Counted from the stretch's first letter, positions 13,861-27,207 are shown. The stretch: 64,000 nucleotides of DNA from Augochlora pura (GCF_028453695.1 NC_135777.1:13381714-13445713); one strand, 5' to 3'. Made by a program: numbers and translations. Notes: generated by a model from the sequence alone, not told the origin.

Positions 13861-14066
13861 TTGGCTCGTCGAAAAGTTCGTTCGAAACCTTTTATATGAA
13901 TTCAATGAAACGAACTTTACGGAATGTGAAACAAACTTTCCGAACAAACCTACATATAGTTTATCTGCAGCCAATTTATTAGGTTGTCCGGAAAGTTCGT
14001 TCCACATTTCATCGAGTTCGTTCCATTGAATTCATATAAAAGATTCGAAACGAACTTTCCGAGCAA
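13861..14066. mobile_element. palindromic mariner-like MITE
   Basis: Two arms of about 90 bp (13861-13951 and 13980-14066) are inverted copies around a 28-bp spacer. Each arm carries GGAAAGTTCGTT-type motifs at both its ends, for example AGGTTGTCCGGAAAGTTCGT at 13981 and the inverse AACGAACTTTCCGAGCAA at 14049-14066. These look like mariner terminal repeats. The arms share TTTTATATGAATTCAATG. There is no room for a transposase. The short open frames in it are by-products. Confidence 0.65.
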
Positions 14067-14860
14067 CGGAATACCTTCTGCATCGTCACACATTTACGTG
14101 TCGCCCGTCTGTCAGCCACTATTACAAAGTATTTTCTCCCTGCATAACAAAGGATTCCTCGCTCGCACACGTACGTGAATAAATTAAATTAAATTGAATT
14201 AAAAAAAGATTGGAATATCCGTAAGATAATTATAGAGACGCGTGGCTGTGTCCCAGAGTCGTTCTACACAGATTCCCAGCACGAAAATCGCGCACGAGTG
14301 AATTTTTACACCGTCCGGCGAACAAGGTGCGAAGAATAAAGGAAGAATTCCGAGGTGAAAGCTCCGGCACCGGGATCGCCGAGGTTTTAGCATTCGACTA
14401 TACCCGAACGACTCTCGGAGAGCTTTTTACCACGTCTCGGCGACGTAACAGCCGATCGGCGCCGGTCGTCACCGTCGTCATTGTGTTTCCGCAGGGTAGT
14501 TGCGCTTCGACAGCCAGTTCCCGTCGGCCATTGTTTCCTTGTTCTTTATGGCGTGTATTTTATTGGCCATTTAGGAGTCGCGGTGTCCCGCGCACCCGAC
14601 AGACAACGCCGGCAGTGTCGCCAGTTGGCTTTACGACGCCAATTAGGGGCTCTCTGCGCCTAATTATTCGCGGACGGTTTTGTTCGCGTCTACTCGCACG
14701 ACTACTCGCGCGACTACTCTCGCCCCGCCCTCGAAAACTGCGGGACTATCTCGCCGGCGCTTCTCACGCTCGCGACCCCCTTCGACTGCGGCGCGTCTGC
14801 CGACGAAATCGTGGCCGCGGGGAGAGGGAAATCGGCTCGATTGGAAAGTTGACAAAGGCG

Positions 14861-14926
14861 GAAGGAGGAAGGAGGAAGGTGGAAGGTGGAAGGTGGAAGG
14901 AGGAAGGAGGAAGGAGGAAAGAGGAA
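14861..14926 (+). repeat. GGAAGG(A/T) heptamer-type repeat
   Basis: Tandem GGAAGGA, GGAAGGT units. Long minus-strand open frames crossing this region owe their length to it and to the high GC content. Confidence 0.9.
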
Positions 14927-17804
14927 GGGGACCACAGGCTGATTTCGGCGCTCGGGGCGATTGGCTTTGGGGGGTGAGACACGTTCCCCAAGACGACTCG
15001 TCTGCTCGCGGAGCGGGTCGGGAGCGGGTCGGAGCGGATCCGAGCGGAGTATGGGTGGGCCGCGGCGCGGTCTGGGGTTTAGGTACGCGGCGAGCAGACG
15101 TAGGTAGCTCTTAATACGCCGGTGTGCCGCGCCGCGCCGCGCCGTTGCGAAGAGAAGGGCGCACGCAACGTGCCTGGGATCCTTCGAATTTCTCGCCTCG
15201 GGCTCTCTCCCGACGCGGGATGCCAGAAGTTTGTCCCGCGAGGAAGCTTCGAAACGGCGAACGCCAGCCGGGCCGAGATAAAGAGGGCCATCGCCTCTTA
15301 AGGGATAGACGCGCGCGGGGCCGGCCGCTGGGAGAGAACTTCCACCGATGCGGCCGGGGCGAGAGAGAAAAAAAAAAGGAGAGAAAGGAAAGGGGCCACG
15401 GGGTGGGGAGGCAGAAAATTGAAAACAAAGAGAAAGTTCGAGCGGAGAGCCAGCCAGAGGACAAGGGAGAAAGAGAGACGGCCGAGACGAGGAGCAGGAA
15501 CCCGGTAGCCCGGCCCGGCGCTCGATTCGTGCGCGAACCGAACGATGATGCGGTCGGCAGCTGAACTGCATCGCGTGTTGCCGTTGCACTCGGGTCGAGC
15601 ACGCGCCATATGCCGCATTGTTGCAATATCTTCTTTCTCCGCCTTTATCCGGGAGCCTCTCTGTCGGCAGCCGCACAGGCCCCGTCCCACTGAGTGCCCT
15701 TGCGAGCACGCGAAATATATGTTCGCTCGGTGTACGCCGATTCCATGGCCGAGCACCGCCGATCGAGCATTCCCTAGCCGTTTCAATGAATCGCTTGCCT
15801 GCTCCAAGTTCACGGCGCTTCTGCATAGGCTTCCGTGACCGATTGACGAGGAGCAGAAGAAATCCGAAGCTTCCATCAATTTAACAGCAACTCGAGTCGC
15901 GCTTTCGGCTCGTTGCTGCTAATTCCGGTGATTTCGCAGCGTGCAAGGAGAGCGTTTCGCAGGCTCGCTGCTTAGGGCTGTTTGATTCTCAGGCGCGAAG
16001 AATTGCCTGGCGGATGGATCGATTGATAGATTTGTTCGCTTTGGCGAGCCCGGCGCGCGTCCGATCCTCGATTGGCATTCGAACGATCGATATCAATTGG
16101 TCGAGCATGCCGGTGTTTGCTCATAGAACGCCTTGAATGGGTACACGATATGATTGAATGTCCGGTGTGGCGTACACGATCAAACGCAGGCCGCTCGACG
16201 AGACGGGACGGGACGAGACTCGGCGCGTCGACGTTGGCGTCGTGCGTCGCTCGACGGCCGTCTCGCGGAAGATCAAACGGCCAATGGGGTGGGCGAGAGA
16301 TCTCTGGCACGAATCGATCTCGCCTTGGACACGTTCCGGCGTTCCTCTCTGGGGCTCGCGACGAGGAAGCCGAGAGAGGAGGAAACGGGCACGTACTCGC
16401 CACTCGCCACACGGGATCGGCGCTCGCTTCCTGCGCATACCGGAGCGACGGCGGCGCGGTGTCGAGCATATGCGTGCGTCATTGGGAACACTAACGGCAA
16501 TTATCACCCTAACCGAAATGCTCTGGAACGTACCCACGGGAGCGAGGGTCGCGGCAATTGCAGTCGCAGTGGCGTGCATAAGCGTGCCCCGAGCCCGCTA
16601 CGTAAACACCGCCGCGATTATTTCCACCCGGCCTGCTTGGGATCGCGTGACGATTCCCCGGAAATCTTTAAATAACCCATAACCTTCCACTGGGCCGGCC
16701 ACGAAGCGAAATGTGTCGACGATAACGATATCGCGCCGGCCCTCACGGAATAGTCACTCCAGAAATCTCAATCCTCCTCGTTCTCCCGGTTTTCCCGGCT
16801 CGGTCTACTCGAATTGCACTTGTAACGGAACGACAACCATTTCGGGGAACCAACGGAAGAATTACACAGGAATCCGTCGCGAAGGCGGGTCCGTTTGGAC
16901 CCACATGTGCTCAACGTACTTGTCAACAATATGCCATCGACGTAACATATATCACACGTAGAAATTGTGCAAATGCGTTTATACTAAATGTCGTAGACGT
17001 AGCATTAAAATAATGTAACACTTTCATGACACGTTTTCAGGGACAAGTTGTAAAATATTCTGTAAATATAGAATTGCAACCTGTACATACATTAGAAAAC
17101 TGCGACGACCACGCAAATCGGAAGGATTCTAGTTCCATTCGCGTTCATGATGTTCTACTGATTTTTCTCCGTAATAAATTATGTACGATGGATGGAGTAG
17201 CTCTCTTCGCCACCAGCATCATCTATGTTCTTAAGAAATCATTAGCAGCTGAACGCCTTCAACTTTATACGCATTTCCCTCGACCACTGGCCAAGACGCG
17301 GCATCTGGTATCTTCGCCCTAGCTGCGCATCAAGAATTTTTTCCGAAATTTTCGGTCGCCCGTAACGTCCAGAGAGATTAATGATTTCTCGGAGGCGACG
17401 TTCGGAAGGAATGAAGCCAAACCCGTTTCCGTTAGCCTAATTGCGCGGTCGCCGGAGTAGCGATCGCACGCCTATCGTTGGGACGAGCAACCTGGTTGTA
17501 CGATTCGGCCCTCGGCAGGCCGTTTAGGCGAGTTTCCACGGCTAATCTGCGAATTCTTGCGAGGGCCGGAGTGCTCGGGGGAAGCCGAGGACAGGCTGCA
17601 GTGGCCGGCCGCAGCTTATGCCCCCGCCACTCGTGCCTCGCTAATGATCTATCGTTCCCTTACGCAGGTGTCAGCAATTAGAACCCTTGACTAAATGGTC
17701 CCGACAACATCCCTCGGGGATCAGCTGGCCCTCCCCGTTCTGGCCAGTCACGCACGGCGAGGTCGTAATCGAGGTTGCGTCGCTCGCATAAACGGCCCTC
17801 GTCG

Positions 17805-17862
17805 TCTCGTCTGGTCTGGCCTGGCCTGGCCTGGTCCTGGCCTCGTCTGGTCTCGCGTGCAC
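17805..17862 (+). repeat. TCTGG/CCTGG tandem repeat
   Basis: Repeated CTGGTCTGG and CCTGG pentamers in GC-rich DNA. Confidence 0.8.
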
Positions 17863-18313
17863 GTGGATAATCGCGGAGCGGGGACCGATGCGCCGCGCGC
17901 TGCCGTGGAATGCGGCTGGTTTCGTTCGATCGGGCCCTGGATCGGGCCTGGTCCCGGCGCGCTGGGACTTCCTCCCTCCTCCTAGCTAGGTCCCTTCCTT
18001 CCGAAGGGCTCGCGTTCCGAGGACGGAGCGCCGGGCTCGTTAAGATTATTACTTTATCCGTTTTACACTTGCTGGCACGCGGGATTTACGCGTCGCAGGA
18101 TCGTTTATCCGACCGTGGAATTTCAAGTGTCGTCGGTGAAAAAACGAGGAATCCGTAACGCCTCGAGTCCTGGAATCCGCGCTGGATCATCCGAGCCGAG
18201 AGCCAGCGTAGAGCTATCTATCGAGCGACCGAGAAGTTGCTTGCGAAGGACTGATAATCATTACCGGAGCCGTTCCTTCCCCACCGTCGTCTCTCCCTCT
18301 CCCTTCTCTCCTC

Positions 18314-18340
18314 CTTCTCTCTCTCTCTCTCCCTCTCTCT
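18314..18340 (+). repeat. CT microsatellite
   Basis: CT dinucleotide run following several TCC triplets. Confidence 0.85.
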
Positions 18341-19159
18341 TCATGTTCTCTCGACTGGTATCACTGGCAAGATGCGTTCAATGCACCTGAAACAGATAAC
18401 ACGCGCTGCGGCCAATGGCTTCCGGGATGCTCCCTGTTAACATATTTTCTCGCGAGCCTAGAGAACGCTGGGACACCATCCCGGAGACCGAGGAATCGCT
18501 CTCGATTACGTCGCCACTCCTGACTAATAAATCGACGGGGTAACGATTATTTTATGTCCTCGAGTGCGGCGCCTCGTACATTCTGATAACGCCGATGATA
18601 ACGGAGCCGCAGTGTCCGCATTCGTCCGCTAAGAACACGCGTAAACACGTACTTTTCCAGATCCCGCAGAACCGGAGAAGATCTCGCTAGATCCCCCGGG
18701 CACCAGAGACGTTCGGCCGACTGGTTTCGCTGCGAATTTGAGCGGATCCGTCCCCACGGCTCCCAAACGGATCATCCACGCCGCGAGTAATTTGGCCACC
18801 GACACCGTTCCCTCGTTCCCCGCACGCGAGTTTCCTTCTCGTCGTTTAATTCTCTCCATTAGCGGCCCGCCGCGTTGTACCAGCGGCCATCGCGATCGTT
18901 AAGCATCCCGGAAAAAAATTGCCCGTGACGGAATCGGTCGACGCTTTTCGGACTTCGGCTTCTCCCGTGAACGAGGAATTCATTAGGGACGGGGAAATCT
19001 GCGACAAGCCGGCTGGTATCGACGCTCGAATCGCAACTTCGCTATAGAACGATCAAAATCTGCCGGTCTTGGTTCATTTTGTCGTCAACCATCTTGGGAA
19101 CGATCCTTGATCTAACTTGTATCTTGTTAAAGCGTTCTTCTTTTTACTTTCGTCTTGTT

Positions 19160-19245
19160 ACGTAAATTTCATTTTATAACCTGTTAAATATGAATATTAT
19201 TCTCTTCTTTTAAGTTGGAATAAAATTCTGTTCCTCCGTCGCGAC
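19160..19245 (+). repeat. degenerate fragment of MITE family B
   Basis: The blocks AACCTGTTAAATATGAA and TTTTAAGTTGGAATAAAATT, then CTGTTCCTCC, line up in the same order and spacing with the interior of the 31.7-kb element. The termini are not recognisable, so this is an old or truncated copy. Confidence 0.6.
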
Positions 19246-19350
19246 TGTTCAAGCATCCGAGAATATGTCAACATATAATAAAATGGTATGGAAAGGAATT
19301 AAGGTATCAACTATTTTGCGATAATAGAGAACTTGACGATGGAACAGTGA

Positions 19351-19542
19351 TAATATATTATACAGGTTATTTTTTATTTTTTTATCACTGTGTGTATCAA
19401 AAAGTATATGTATCAAACGAAATGTTTTCAAATGAAAAAACATTCCGGTAGACTTAATATATTATACAGGTTATTTTTTATTTTTTCAAGTCTACCGGAA
19501 CGTTTTTTCATTTGAAAACATTTCGTTTGTTACATATACTTT
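19351..19542. repeat. fold-back element with a duplicated spacer
   Basis: Arms at about 19400-19455 and 19488-19542 are near-perfect inverted copies (AAGTATATGT, CAAACGAAATGTTTTCAAAT, CCGGTAGACTT). The 32-base spacer TAATATATTATACAGG... (19455-19486) is repeated directly just outside the left arm (19351-19382). This arrangement looks like a fold-back insertion or a replication-slippage product. Confidence 0.8.
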
Positions 19543-22500
19543 TCAAAAATGGTATGCACAAATTGCTGTCACGTTGGCAACAGATCATAAGTAAAAGGAA
19601 TTATATTGTGCAATAAGTAGCATTAAATATACGAAAAGATTATTATTTTCTTTCACCTAGCACTGTAGAAATCTTGACACTGTTGAAAGAGACCAATGCA
19701 ACAATACCGACAGATTATCGGATTAACCATACTACGCATGTTTAATCGCGTTACGTGATAGATAGTAACGAGACGAACAATGTAGAACATTGGTAATAGA
19801 ATCGATCTTTAGTCGAGTGTTCTAATTCTCGCGAGTCATCCTGCAGTTTGTTTTTCCATTGCAAGCGAGTTACATGGCAAATGAATCTAAGAGAATGAAA
19901 TATCAGCGAAGTAAAAATAGATGAATAGAAGAAAAATCGAAGAGAGAGATCGTTAAAGTCGAAGAGCCATCCTGTAGCTGTAAAAGTGGAAATAGTGACA
20001 GGGGTGAAAGATCGAAGCGGGGGTGGGTCTCCCTCGGGGCCAATCGATTTGGCGTCGACTGTAGCCGTGTTACCGTCTCGGCGGCGAACTTAGGGCGAGC
20101 TTAATAGAGCGAACGGTTTCTCCAGGTGTTTTTGTCGCGGTCTCATTTAGCCGGCACGCTCAGGGTTGCGGGGCGTCGAGACGTCGGAACGAACCGGAGA
20201 CAATCATCCGCACCACGGCTCGAGTAATTTGGCCCCGGCGCGGCGTGTTCGTCGCCGAAACTTCTCGAATGCCGCGCGATTCGCGGCCCGTTTTCGGAAA
20301 CGCTACGACGCGGCCCCGCCGCGGGAGAGAAAGAGAGACGGCGAACGCGAAGAACGCCAGAAGAAACGGCGACCGAGGCGAGGCGGGGCGGGGCGAAGGG
20401 ACGGGGCTGCCGCGTGAAATTGCAAATGCAACGTAATCGTTCGCCACCCACCACGTGACAAATCACGTCCCCGCCGCCTCGCGGAGCGACGGGGAACGGT
20501 CTCTGGCCGCCGAAACCGAACGACCTCGAGGCAAGAACCGGAGCAAACACCGGATAGCCCACTGTGCTCGCGTCCCGCGATATCGTTCCAATTTACGAGC
20601 GACTCGTAAAAAGAATCCGGGCTGATGTCCGCGGGACAGCCAGACAGCAGCCCCGCCGCGAAATGGATTCCGAAAAATGGAGAAATGGGACCTTCGCGAT
20701 TATACCCTCTCTCCCGGGCGTTCACAGGCACTTTTTCGCTTCCAATATCTTTTATTAACCCCATTTCGCCCGATATCGAAACTTTCTTCCTTCACGCGGT
20801 CGCCTAGTAACTCCGAGCAAAGCTGTTCTTATCTCGTCTAAACATTTCCGGATGGTCGTCGAATTAACGTTAAAACCACCGAACTGGTCAAAATGATAGT
20901 ATAAAGATTTCTATGAGAATTTTGAAGTAATTGTTTTTAATCACGCATATATTATAATAAGCCTTGTACAAAGTTTAAATAAATCAAATTTCGGTATCGT
21001 TGTTAAATAATATTTAGGAGTTCTGTTCAGAGTTCAGTAGATTTATTTATCGTGACATAGGCACGTAAATCACGAGGGGTTAATCACACCTTGAACATTA
21101 TTTATCTACAGTTATATCATCGTCCTTGTAATAAAAACAGACGTCGATAAAACAAATATTGATAACTTAAAACTGAATCCTAAGATCTCTTGAGTTCTGT
21201 TAACCTCGAATGGTTTGCGAATGGTTTATATACGTACCAAATGTGCAATTGTAAGACCCAACAATTCGTGTTAAAAAAATTCTTGAGAATTGCGTTAAAG
21301 TCACAGTCATGAAGTAACACGGATTTCGAAAAATAGATCAATGTGGTTTAGATCCATCTTTGACTCATCTTTCCCCCACTATTTACCTTGCGATATTGTT
21401 TCGAGGATAAGAAATTGTAACAATGATGCAAATATTCTTAAGATACCGCGTATTGAGACTATTTGCTCGTGGAAGATCAATTTTAATCTATTATTCATGG
21501 CTTGCTTTGTTAGAAATAAATAATTTCGTTGTTTCCGCCTTATCATGAAAAAAAGATACCAAAGTTTCTCTATTTAATCTAACTCCACAGATCATATAGC
21601 GACCGAGCACTGCGATCGCCGAAAATGGAGAACGCGAGGAGCAGCGCTTTTCCCCCAATTTCGAGTTTTTCTAGTTTGGGGGAAATTCTTGTTACAGGTT
21701 AATCGGGCCGCGGAATTGCGCGGGGCCGATCGTAATTGTCGGCGTGATGATTTCGCCGTGTTTCGACCGCCGCGTGTTAATGGATTCCCTGGCGTCCAGA
21801 AAAGAACCGTTCGTGTAAGTAATTGCCTGTCCCTCTTTTCCCGTGGCCGGCTGCCGACATTAATTCGTCTGTCCACGCGAAAGATTCCGTTCGATAGGTC
21901 GCTATCCGGTCGGATCGTGGTTCTTCGACAAACACGGAACACGGAGCGCGCCTGTGAACCATGGCGGGCGTTATCGTTAATAGTCGTCGGGGCGATCGCG
22001 ATCGGTGCCGGACACGCGAATGCGTTCGGAAAAAAAAGTGTTTGTTCGAGTATGGACACGATTAGCCGGGGATAGAATCGATTCTCACGACTCCCGGGGC
22101 GACATCACAGGGTTTCGACGCGGACGTTTCGCTGCAAAAGACTTCTGCCGATTACAAGTTGCCGGGTCCCGTCGAAAGGCCGCTGATGCGTTCTGTTAGC
22201 CGGGACCGGCGCGCGATTGTCGGTCGTTAACGGGGTGAAAGAGCGCGGGTTCAAGGGCTGATTGCGCGGTAATGATAGAGTCGTATTCCCCTGTAAATCC
22301 GCCGACTCGCGCCGGGGATGCCGCAAGACTCGCTGCGCTATTATCAATATTGGTATCTCTCGGTGTGGAATTAGCGCGCGCATTAATATTAAACTGTCTA
22401 TTAACGCAAATACGCAGCGCCGGCACGGACACGCGACTGCCTCGGCTGGTATTTATTCCCCTCCGTTTTGCAAATGTTCCGGCAATTCCGAAGAATTATC

Positions 22501-24140
22501 GGAAGCCGCCGCGGACGCGAGCAAGGGCGATATCGAATTCTCTGTTTCGCGATCGCCGACCCACCCCGACGCGTCGCGACGCGGTGCGCGATGGCAGCGC
22601 TGTTCGAATCGCGCGCGCGTTTTCATTCGGGGAAAGTGGCCCCGACGCATATTTCACCGCGCCAGATAAAGATGCTCCGCGGGGCGTGTAACAACGTCGA
22701 CGGGACGACGATAAATCCTGCCGGATGGCACGCGTTTATCAGTATACACGACGCTCTTTACCACCTCCTGTCATTCGACCGAGTTACGGCGAGCGAGGCT
22801 CCATTCGCCGGAAAAGGAATCGCCCGGACTCCTTATCCTGCCTGTACTACGCTCGTGGTTACCAATCATTCTTTCCGAGCCTGATCCCTATCCACAGTCA
22901 CTGACCTATCTCCACGCGATGATATCTCTTATCGGTGCAAGAACCGCGATTAGCTCGTTCGCTACCGCGATCAACCAAAATATCCCGTGACGTCGTCTCG
23001 GCTTCCTTTTACAATAAAATGCACTCCATTTTCCTTAACTAGGTACAATAATTAATATAACTAATATAATTAATATAACTAATATAACTAATATAACTAA
23101 TATAATTAATATAATTAATATAATTAATATAACTAATATAATTAATATAATTAAGGTAAGAATCGCGTAGAAGCTCAATCACAAACTGTCTGGTTTCTGG
23201 TAGCTGACGTTACCGATTGCATATAACGTGATAAGAGTGATAAGTTCGTCAATCGTTCACCGATAGTTACTCAACGTCACTTTTAACTCTTTTTTCCCGA
23301 TGTTCTACCAGCAACTTAATAAACGTATGTACTCATGAAGTAGTACGTTAAATAATACTTCAAATAAAATATCAAGTGATGGAAGATTGAAAATAACAAT
23401 TCATTATATATAAAATTTGTTAGACTTGCATTCATTCCATGATTATGTTCCCTAAATGTAAACATCCGAGTGCGGCGGGTCCAATCAATTCTTATATGTA
23501 GAAAAGTTAAAAAGAGGTTAAATTTCTTTCAATTTCTTGTCTTGTTTGGATTATCCTTTACTCTTCGTTGATATTTTAATTCTCGCGAGGAAGATTTATT
23601 AGAATTATATCAAAACAAAGTTCAACGTTTTCTTTAATAATTATTGGTAAATCTAGATAATCGTTAAATTGTTGTTTTTCTCCCAGGGATTTTTCACCGT
23701 TGCAAAGTAATTGCTATAAAATCGTCATGGAACGAAGACAAATTATGCAGATGTTACTATACTCGACAACCAAAACTGATTAAGTAAAGAATAAAATCCC
23801 ACAAATATGAAAACAATTTAAAAACATTTGCATACTATGTACATTTTATTTATATTATATTATTAAAAGAGGAAAGACACTTCCATTCATTCCTTCCAAG
23901 TAACTCGGACAATTCTTATTCTGCATAAAAATCTGCAGTCCAATCATCAATGAAAAAACAATGATATCACATATCTAATTACATCTGGATTAAAAAAACA
24001 TAAGATTCACCCTGTTTAAAACTTGATACACGTAACAATAAATAATAATAAAACAATGATAAAAACAAACAAGAGGATGTTTATTTTTATTTTTACTAGT
24101 GTTATTGTAATATTAATATTGTATTGTATAATATTATTAG
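19543..24140. other. non-coding DNA, no supported gene
   Basis: GC-rich block at 19.98-20.8 kb and 21.6-22.9 kb, otherwise AT-rich with the 23.05-kb minisatellite. Overlapping open frames at 22.2-22.9 kb in several phases are GC artefacts. Confidence 0.5.
23048..23154 (+). repeat. TAATATAA(C/T) minisatellite
   Basis: About twelve tandem copies of the 9-base unit TAATATAAC or TAATATAAT in one AT-rich block. Confidence 0.95.
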
Positions 24141-24406
24141 TAACACTTTACCTACCGGTAGCCTGTGAATCGGTTATTATAGAAACCAATAAATTGATGT
24201 CTGTTATTGAGATCAATGTATTAGATTATATTACCGTAAGCTTCACTATTAGTGAATTTTTAATTTCTTAAATATTAGTGAATTTTTAATTAATTTCTTA
24301 AATATTAAATATCTTCCGCGAGTAATAAAATAAATAAAATGAAAATAGAAACGAAACTATAACACTGAGCTAAATTTTTACGACCAAATAACCGGTCGGT
24401 AAAGTG
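24141..24406 (+). mobile_element. TTAA-type MITE, family C copy 1
   Basis: Left end TAACACTTTACCTACCGGTAG is inverted at the right as ACCGGTCGGTAAAGTGTTAA, with TTAA intact at 24407-24410 and a mutated TTAA-like site on the left (around 24139-24142). The interior block AATATTAAATATCTTCCGCGAG and a following AATAGAAACGAAA match the copy at 61.4 kb. Non-coding; the small open frame at 24023-24271 overlaps it and is not a gene. Confidence 0.8.
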
Positions 24407-26317
24407 TTAATAATATATCATCGCAGTCCGAGTGATCGTAAATTAAAAACTCCACGAGCCGTCATTACGACAGGTTCCGTAAATCTAGTGTGTTAACCTT
24501 GAAAATTGTAATTCGAGGAAGCGGAGCAATTGTTGGAATCTTATCGCGACAGTTGTAAAAAATCGTGTTCTATCTCGAACGTGATCGAAGAAGCTGGCGG
24601 CGAGATTCATCAGCGGTCGAACGTTTGATTATTTGAATTTCGCGGAATTTAATTAACTCGCGGCGATAATGAACGACGGTGGTAGGAGGCGGCGACCCTC
24701 GAACCCGGGCGCGCGATCCATCGTGCTTTCCCGTGGTTGTTCCCGTTTATTTTTGCGGGGAATAGTTTTGTGCCGTCATCGCGCAGGCGGTGACGTTTGA
24801 AGAATCGATTAAAACGTTATTAATTTCCGCCGAAGTTAAGGGCTTCCGGTGACACGGCGTCGCCAGGAGGAAGCGGGCGGTCGGCAAATGAGTCACGAGC
24901 ACAGGCCACGGCGGCCCGGCCATAACGATTTTTATCGTCCGCGTGACGGCACGCGTTAATTACGATGACGAGCGATAAGGGAAACGGGGCGACGTTTTTT
25001 CCGCTGTCGTTCGCCGGAACTTTTTCGAAATGGCCCGCCGCGGTGGTCTTTTTTTCCACGCGAAAAACGGAGACGATAGGAGCCAGATAAGATTCGATTT
25101 CGCGGAGTTATCTTATCGGCCGCGGCGCATCGCGCCGTCGCGTCGTCTCATTGTGCTATTGCTTCCCGGGAAAAAACGTTCGCTCTAAGGCCCGTCGCCC
25201 GACTATGACAATGCTCGAGGAGATCCTGAATTGATACCGGGCGCGACGATGGTTCGCGGGGAATCGAAACGACAAAAGGCCAGAGCCTGGAGAACGAGCT
25301 GCTCGGCCCGGTTTGGTTATCTGGCGAACGTCGCCAGACTTCAAAGAAACAGATTGTTTCTCGGAGTAAATTAATTTCTACCGTTCTGAAAAGCCGATAA
25401 GAGTTCCTGAAAGTGGCTGGTGTTGGCGGCGTTAGCGGTGGCGGTGGCGACGGCTGTGCGATGGGACAAGCGAGAAATTCATAATCCGATTATCGCTCGG
25501 CGACCGGTGTAAAACTGAGATAACGATTATTAACGACGCCGGCTTTCTTTGGCGAATCAATTATCTCGGGCGTCGAAACCATCGAGGTTGATAGAGCTCG
25601 GACATGCGGCTCGCCCGAGGATCCCCATGTCGCTCGTGATCTCGAATGCGACAGAAATACGAAAACCGAGCCGATCTTGTATACGAGGGGTGTAGTTTTC
25701 GTCGAAAAATCACAGCTCCCGGAGTGCGTGGGCGTGCGAACCCCGGGAATCGAAGGGTCCCCAGTAAAGGGATCCGACGACGGACAAGCGTCAAGGGATT
25801 CCGGCAGCCCCGAGCTACGAATACGTGCCATATGCCCTGCGAAGGGAGCAAGAGGGGCCAACAGATTCGACGCGTATTTTGACAGGCACCCGAGACGCGT
25901 GCCGAGCAACTGTGATCGTGTGTCGGCAGTCGGCAGCGGCGACCAGCCGACCCTTCGAATTACCGGGGTTAGGCTGTTAGGCTTGCGACTACTTTGCGAC
26001 GATCGGTTTATTTACCAAGGGATCGCTGCGCCCTTAACGGGACGTGTAATTAAGCGACCCGGCTCTGCTTGTTTTCCTCGGACGAAGCCGCTTCTCCCTA
26101 GGGCTAATATCTTTACTCGAACATTTCAAGTACACAGGTATACGAGTACCCACGCGATTCCCACGTATTTTTATCTACTCATGAGACTTATGGAATTATG
26201 AGTGTCTCATAAATAAGGTCTTGTAACTGGCTGCAGAACTATTGACGTAAGAGATTTGATAGTATTTTAACTTGAATAATAATAGCCTTTGTTATCAATT
26301 TATGTATATACATATAT

Positions 26318-26900
26318 ACAGGGTGGGGCAAATGAAGTGTTACAAAGCAATATCTCCATTATCGTTAATGATACGCGAAAACGCTTGAGGAACAAATTGT
26401 TTGGTTCGAAGGGGCACACGTTGTTGCGTGAGGTGAACAACTCAACAAAACACGAACGAACATCATTTCGAGCATGTCCTGTAGGTAGAATCAAACCGAG
26501 GTTAGTGGATCCTGTGAAAGTGATTATTGCGATATTTCTCGGTTTTTCAACTATTTTCATACTTTGCGCGACTAGAATGACCTTGAGTTATAGGTCGCTG
26601 GATTCGTCTTAAAATCGACAATAATGTCATCGAAAAACAAATACATAGTTCCATTTGAAAAAACATCGATGACCTTCAAATCTCTTGTTAGAACCCTCAA
26701 GATTTCACGTGTTGTCTCTTCAATCTTCTCAATGAACTGGGAGAAAGTGTCGCCCTCCGAACCCGCTAACACGGTCCCCATACCACTCCATTGCATCAGC
26801 GGGTCTAATTTTGAGGAACCATCCAGCCTATCTATTTTCCTCGAAGTAATATCGATTTCCGGTGCAGGGGAACGCCAGCAAAAATATACATCCCACACTA
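26318..26900 (-). repeat. interspersed-repeat relic starting TACAGGGTGGGGCAAAT, with a minus-strand open frame
   Basis: TATACAGGGTGGGGCAAATG followed by AATATCTCCATTATCG is the style of end seen in common arthropod interspersed repeats. On the minus strand, 26572-26898 is open for 108 codons with mixed composition (MWDVYFCW start, FFDDIIVDFK near the end), and 26300-26560 is open in another frame. No family was recognised. It could be a decayed transposon reading frame, or non-coding repeat that happens to be open. The outer end was not located. Confidence 0.4.
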
Positions 26901-27207
26901 TGAGTATTCAGAACTATTGTTTTTCTTTTATGTGTAATTAAGGTCGTTTAGGTTCAATCGAATTATTGTGTTCGATAAAGTTGAATTCTTATTTTATTAT
27001 ATTCTTAATTCAATAGCTCAAAAATCCTCAAGAAATGATAATAGTAAATTGTCCTATTATCGATCATCGGATTCTTTAAAAAATTGGAGGTCATCATTTG
27101 AATATTGTTCCAATTGTTGTTTGTCAAAATCTCGAGCTTAACAAATATGAACCTTTATTCCAACATTTTCAAGCACATAATTTTTCTCATTATTTATAAT
27201 GTTGATA

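Larger units (their letters stand above)
11951..19160. other. mostly GC-rich non-coding DNA, no supported gene
   Basis: Contains the mariner-like palindrome at 13.9 kb and the simple repeats listed. Long minus-strand open frames at 14.7-15.8 kb and plus-strand ones at 16.1-16.7 kb are Arg/Pro/Ser-rich, overlap open frames in other phases, and lack domains, as expected for GC-rich non-coding sequence. Confidence 0.5.

Noticed and set aside
14714..15826. 370-codon open frame on the minus strand
   Set aside because: It lies in GC-rich DNA with open frames in other phases, is rich in Arg, Pro, Ser and crosses the GGAAGG repeat; no domain, and no support for a start.
23048..23154. CRISPR-like or telomeric array
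   Set aside because: It is a simple 9-base minisatellite without spacers and does not match TTAGG telomere repeats.
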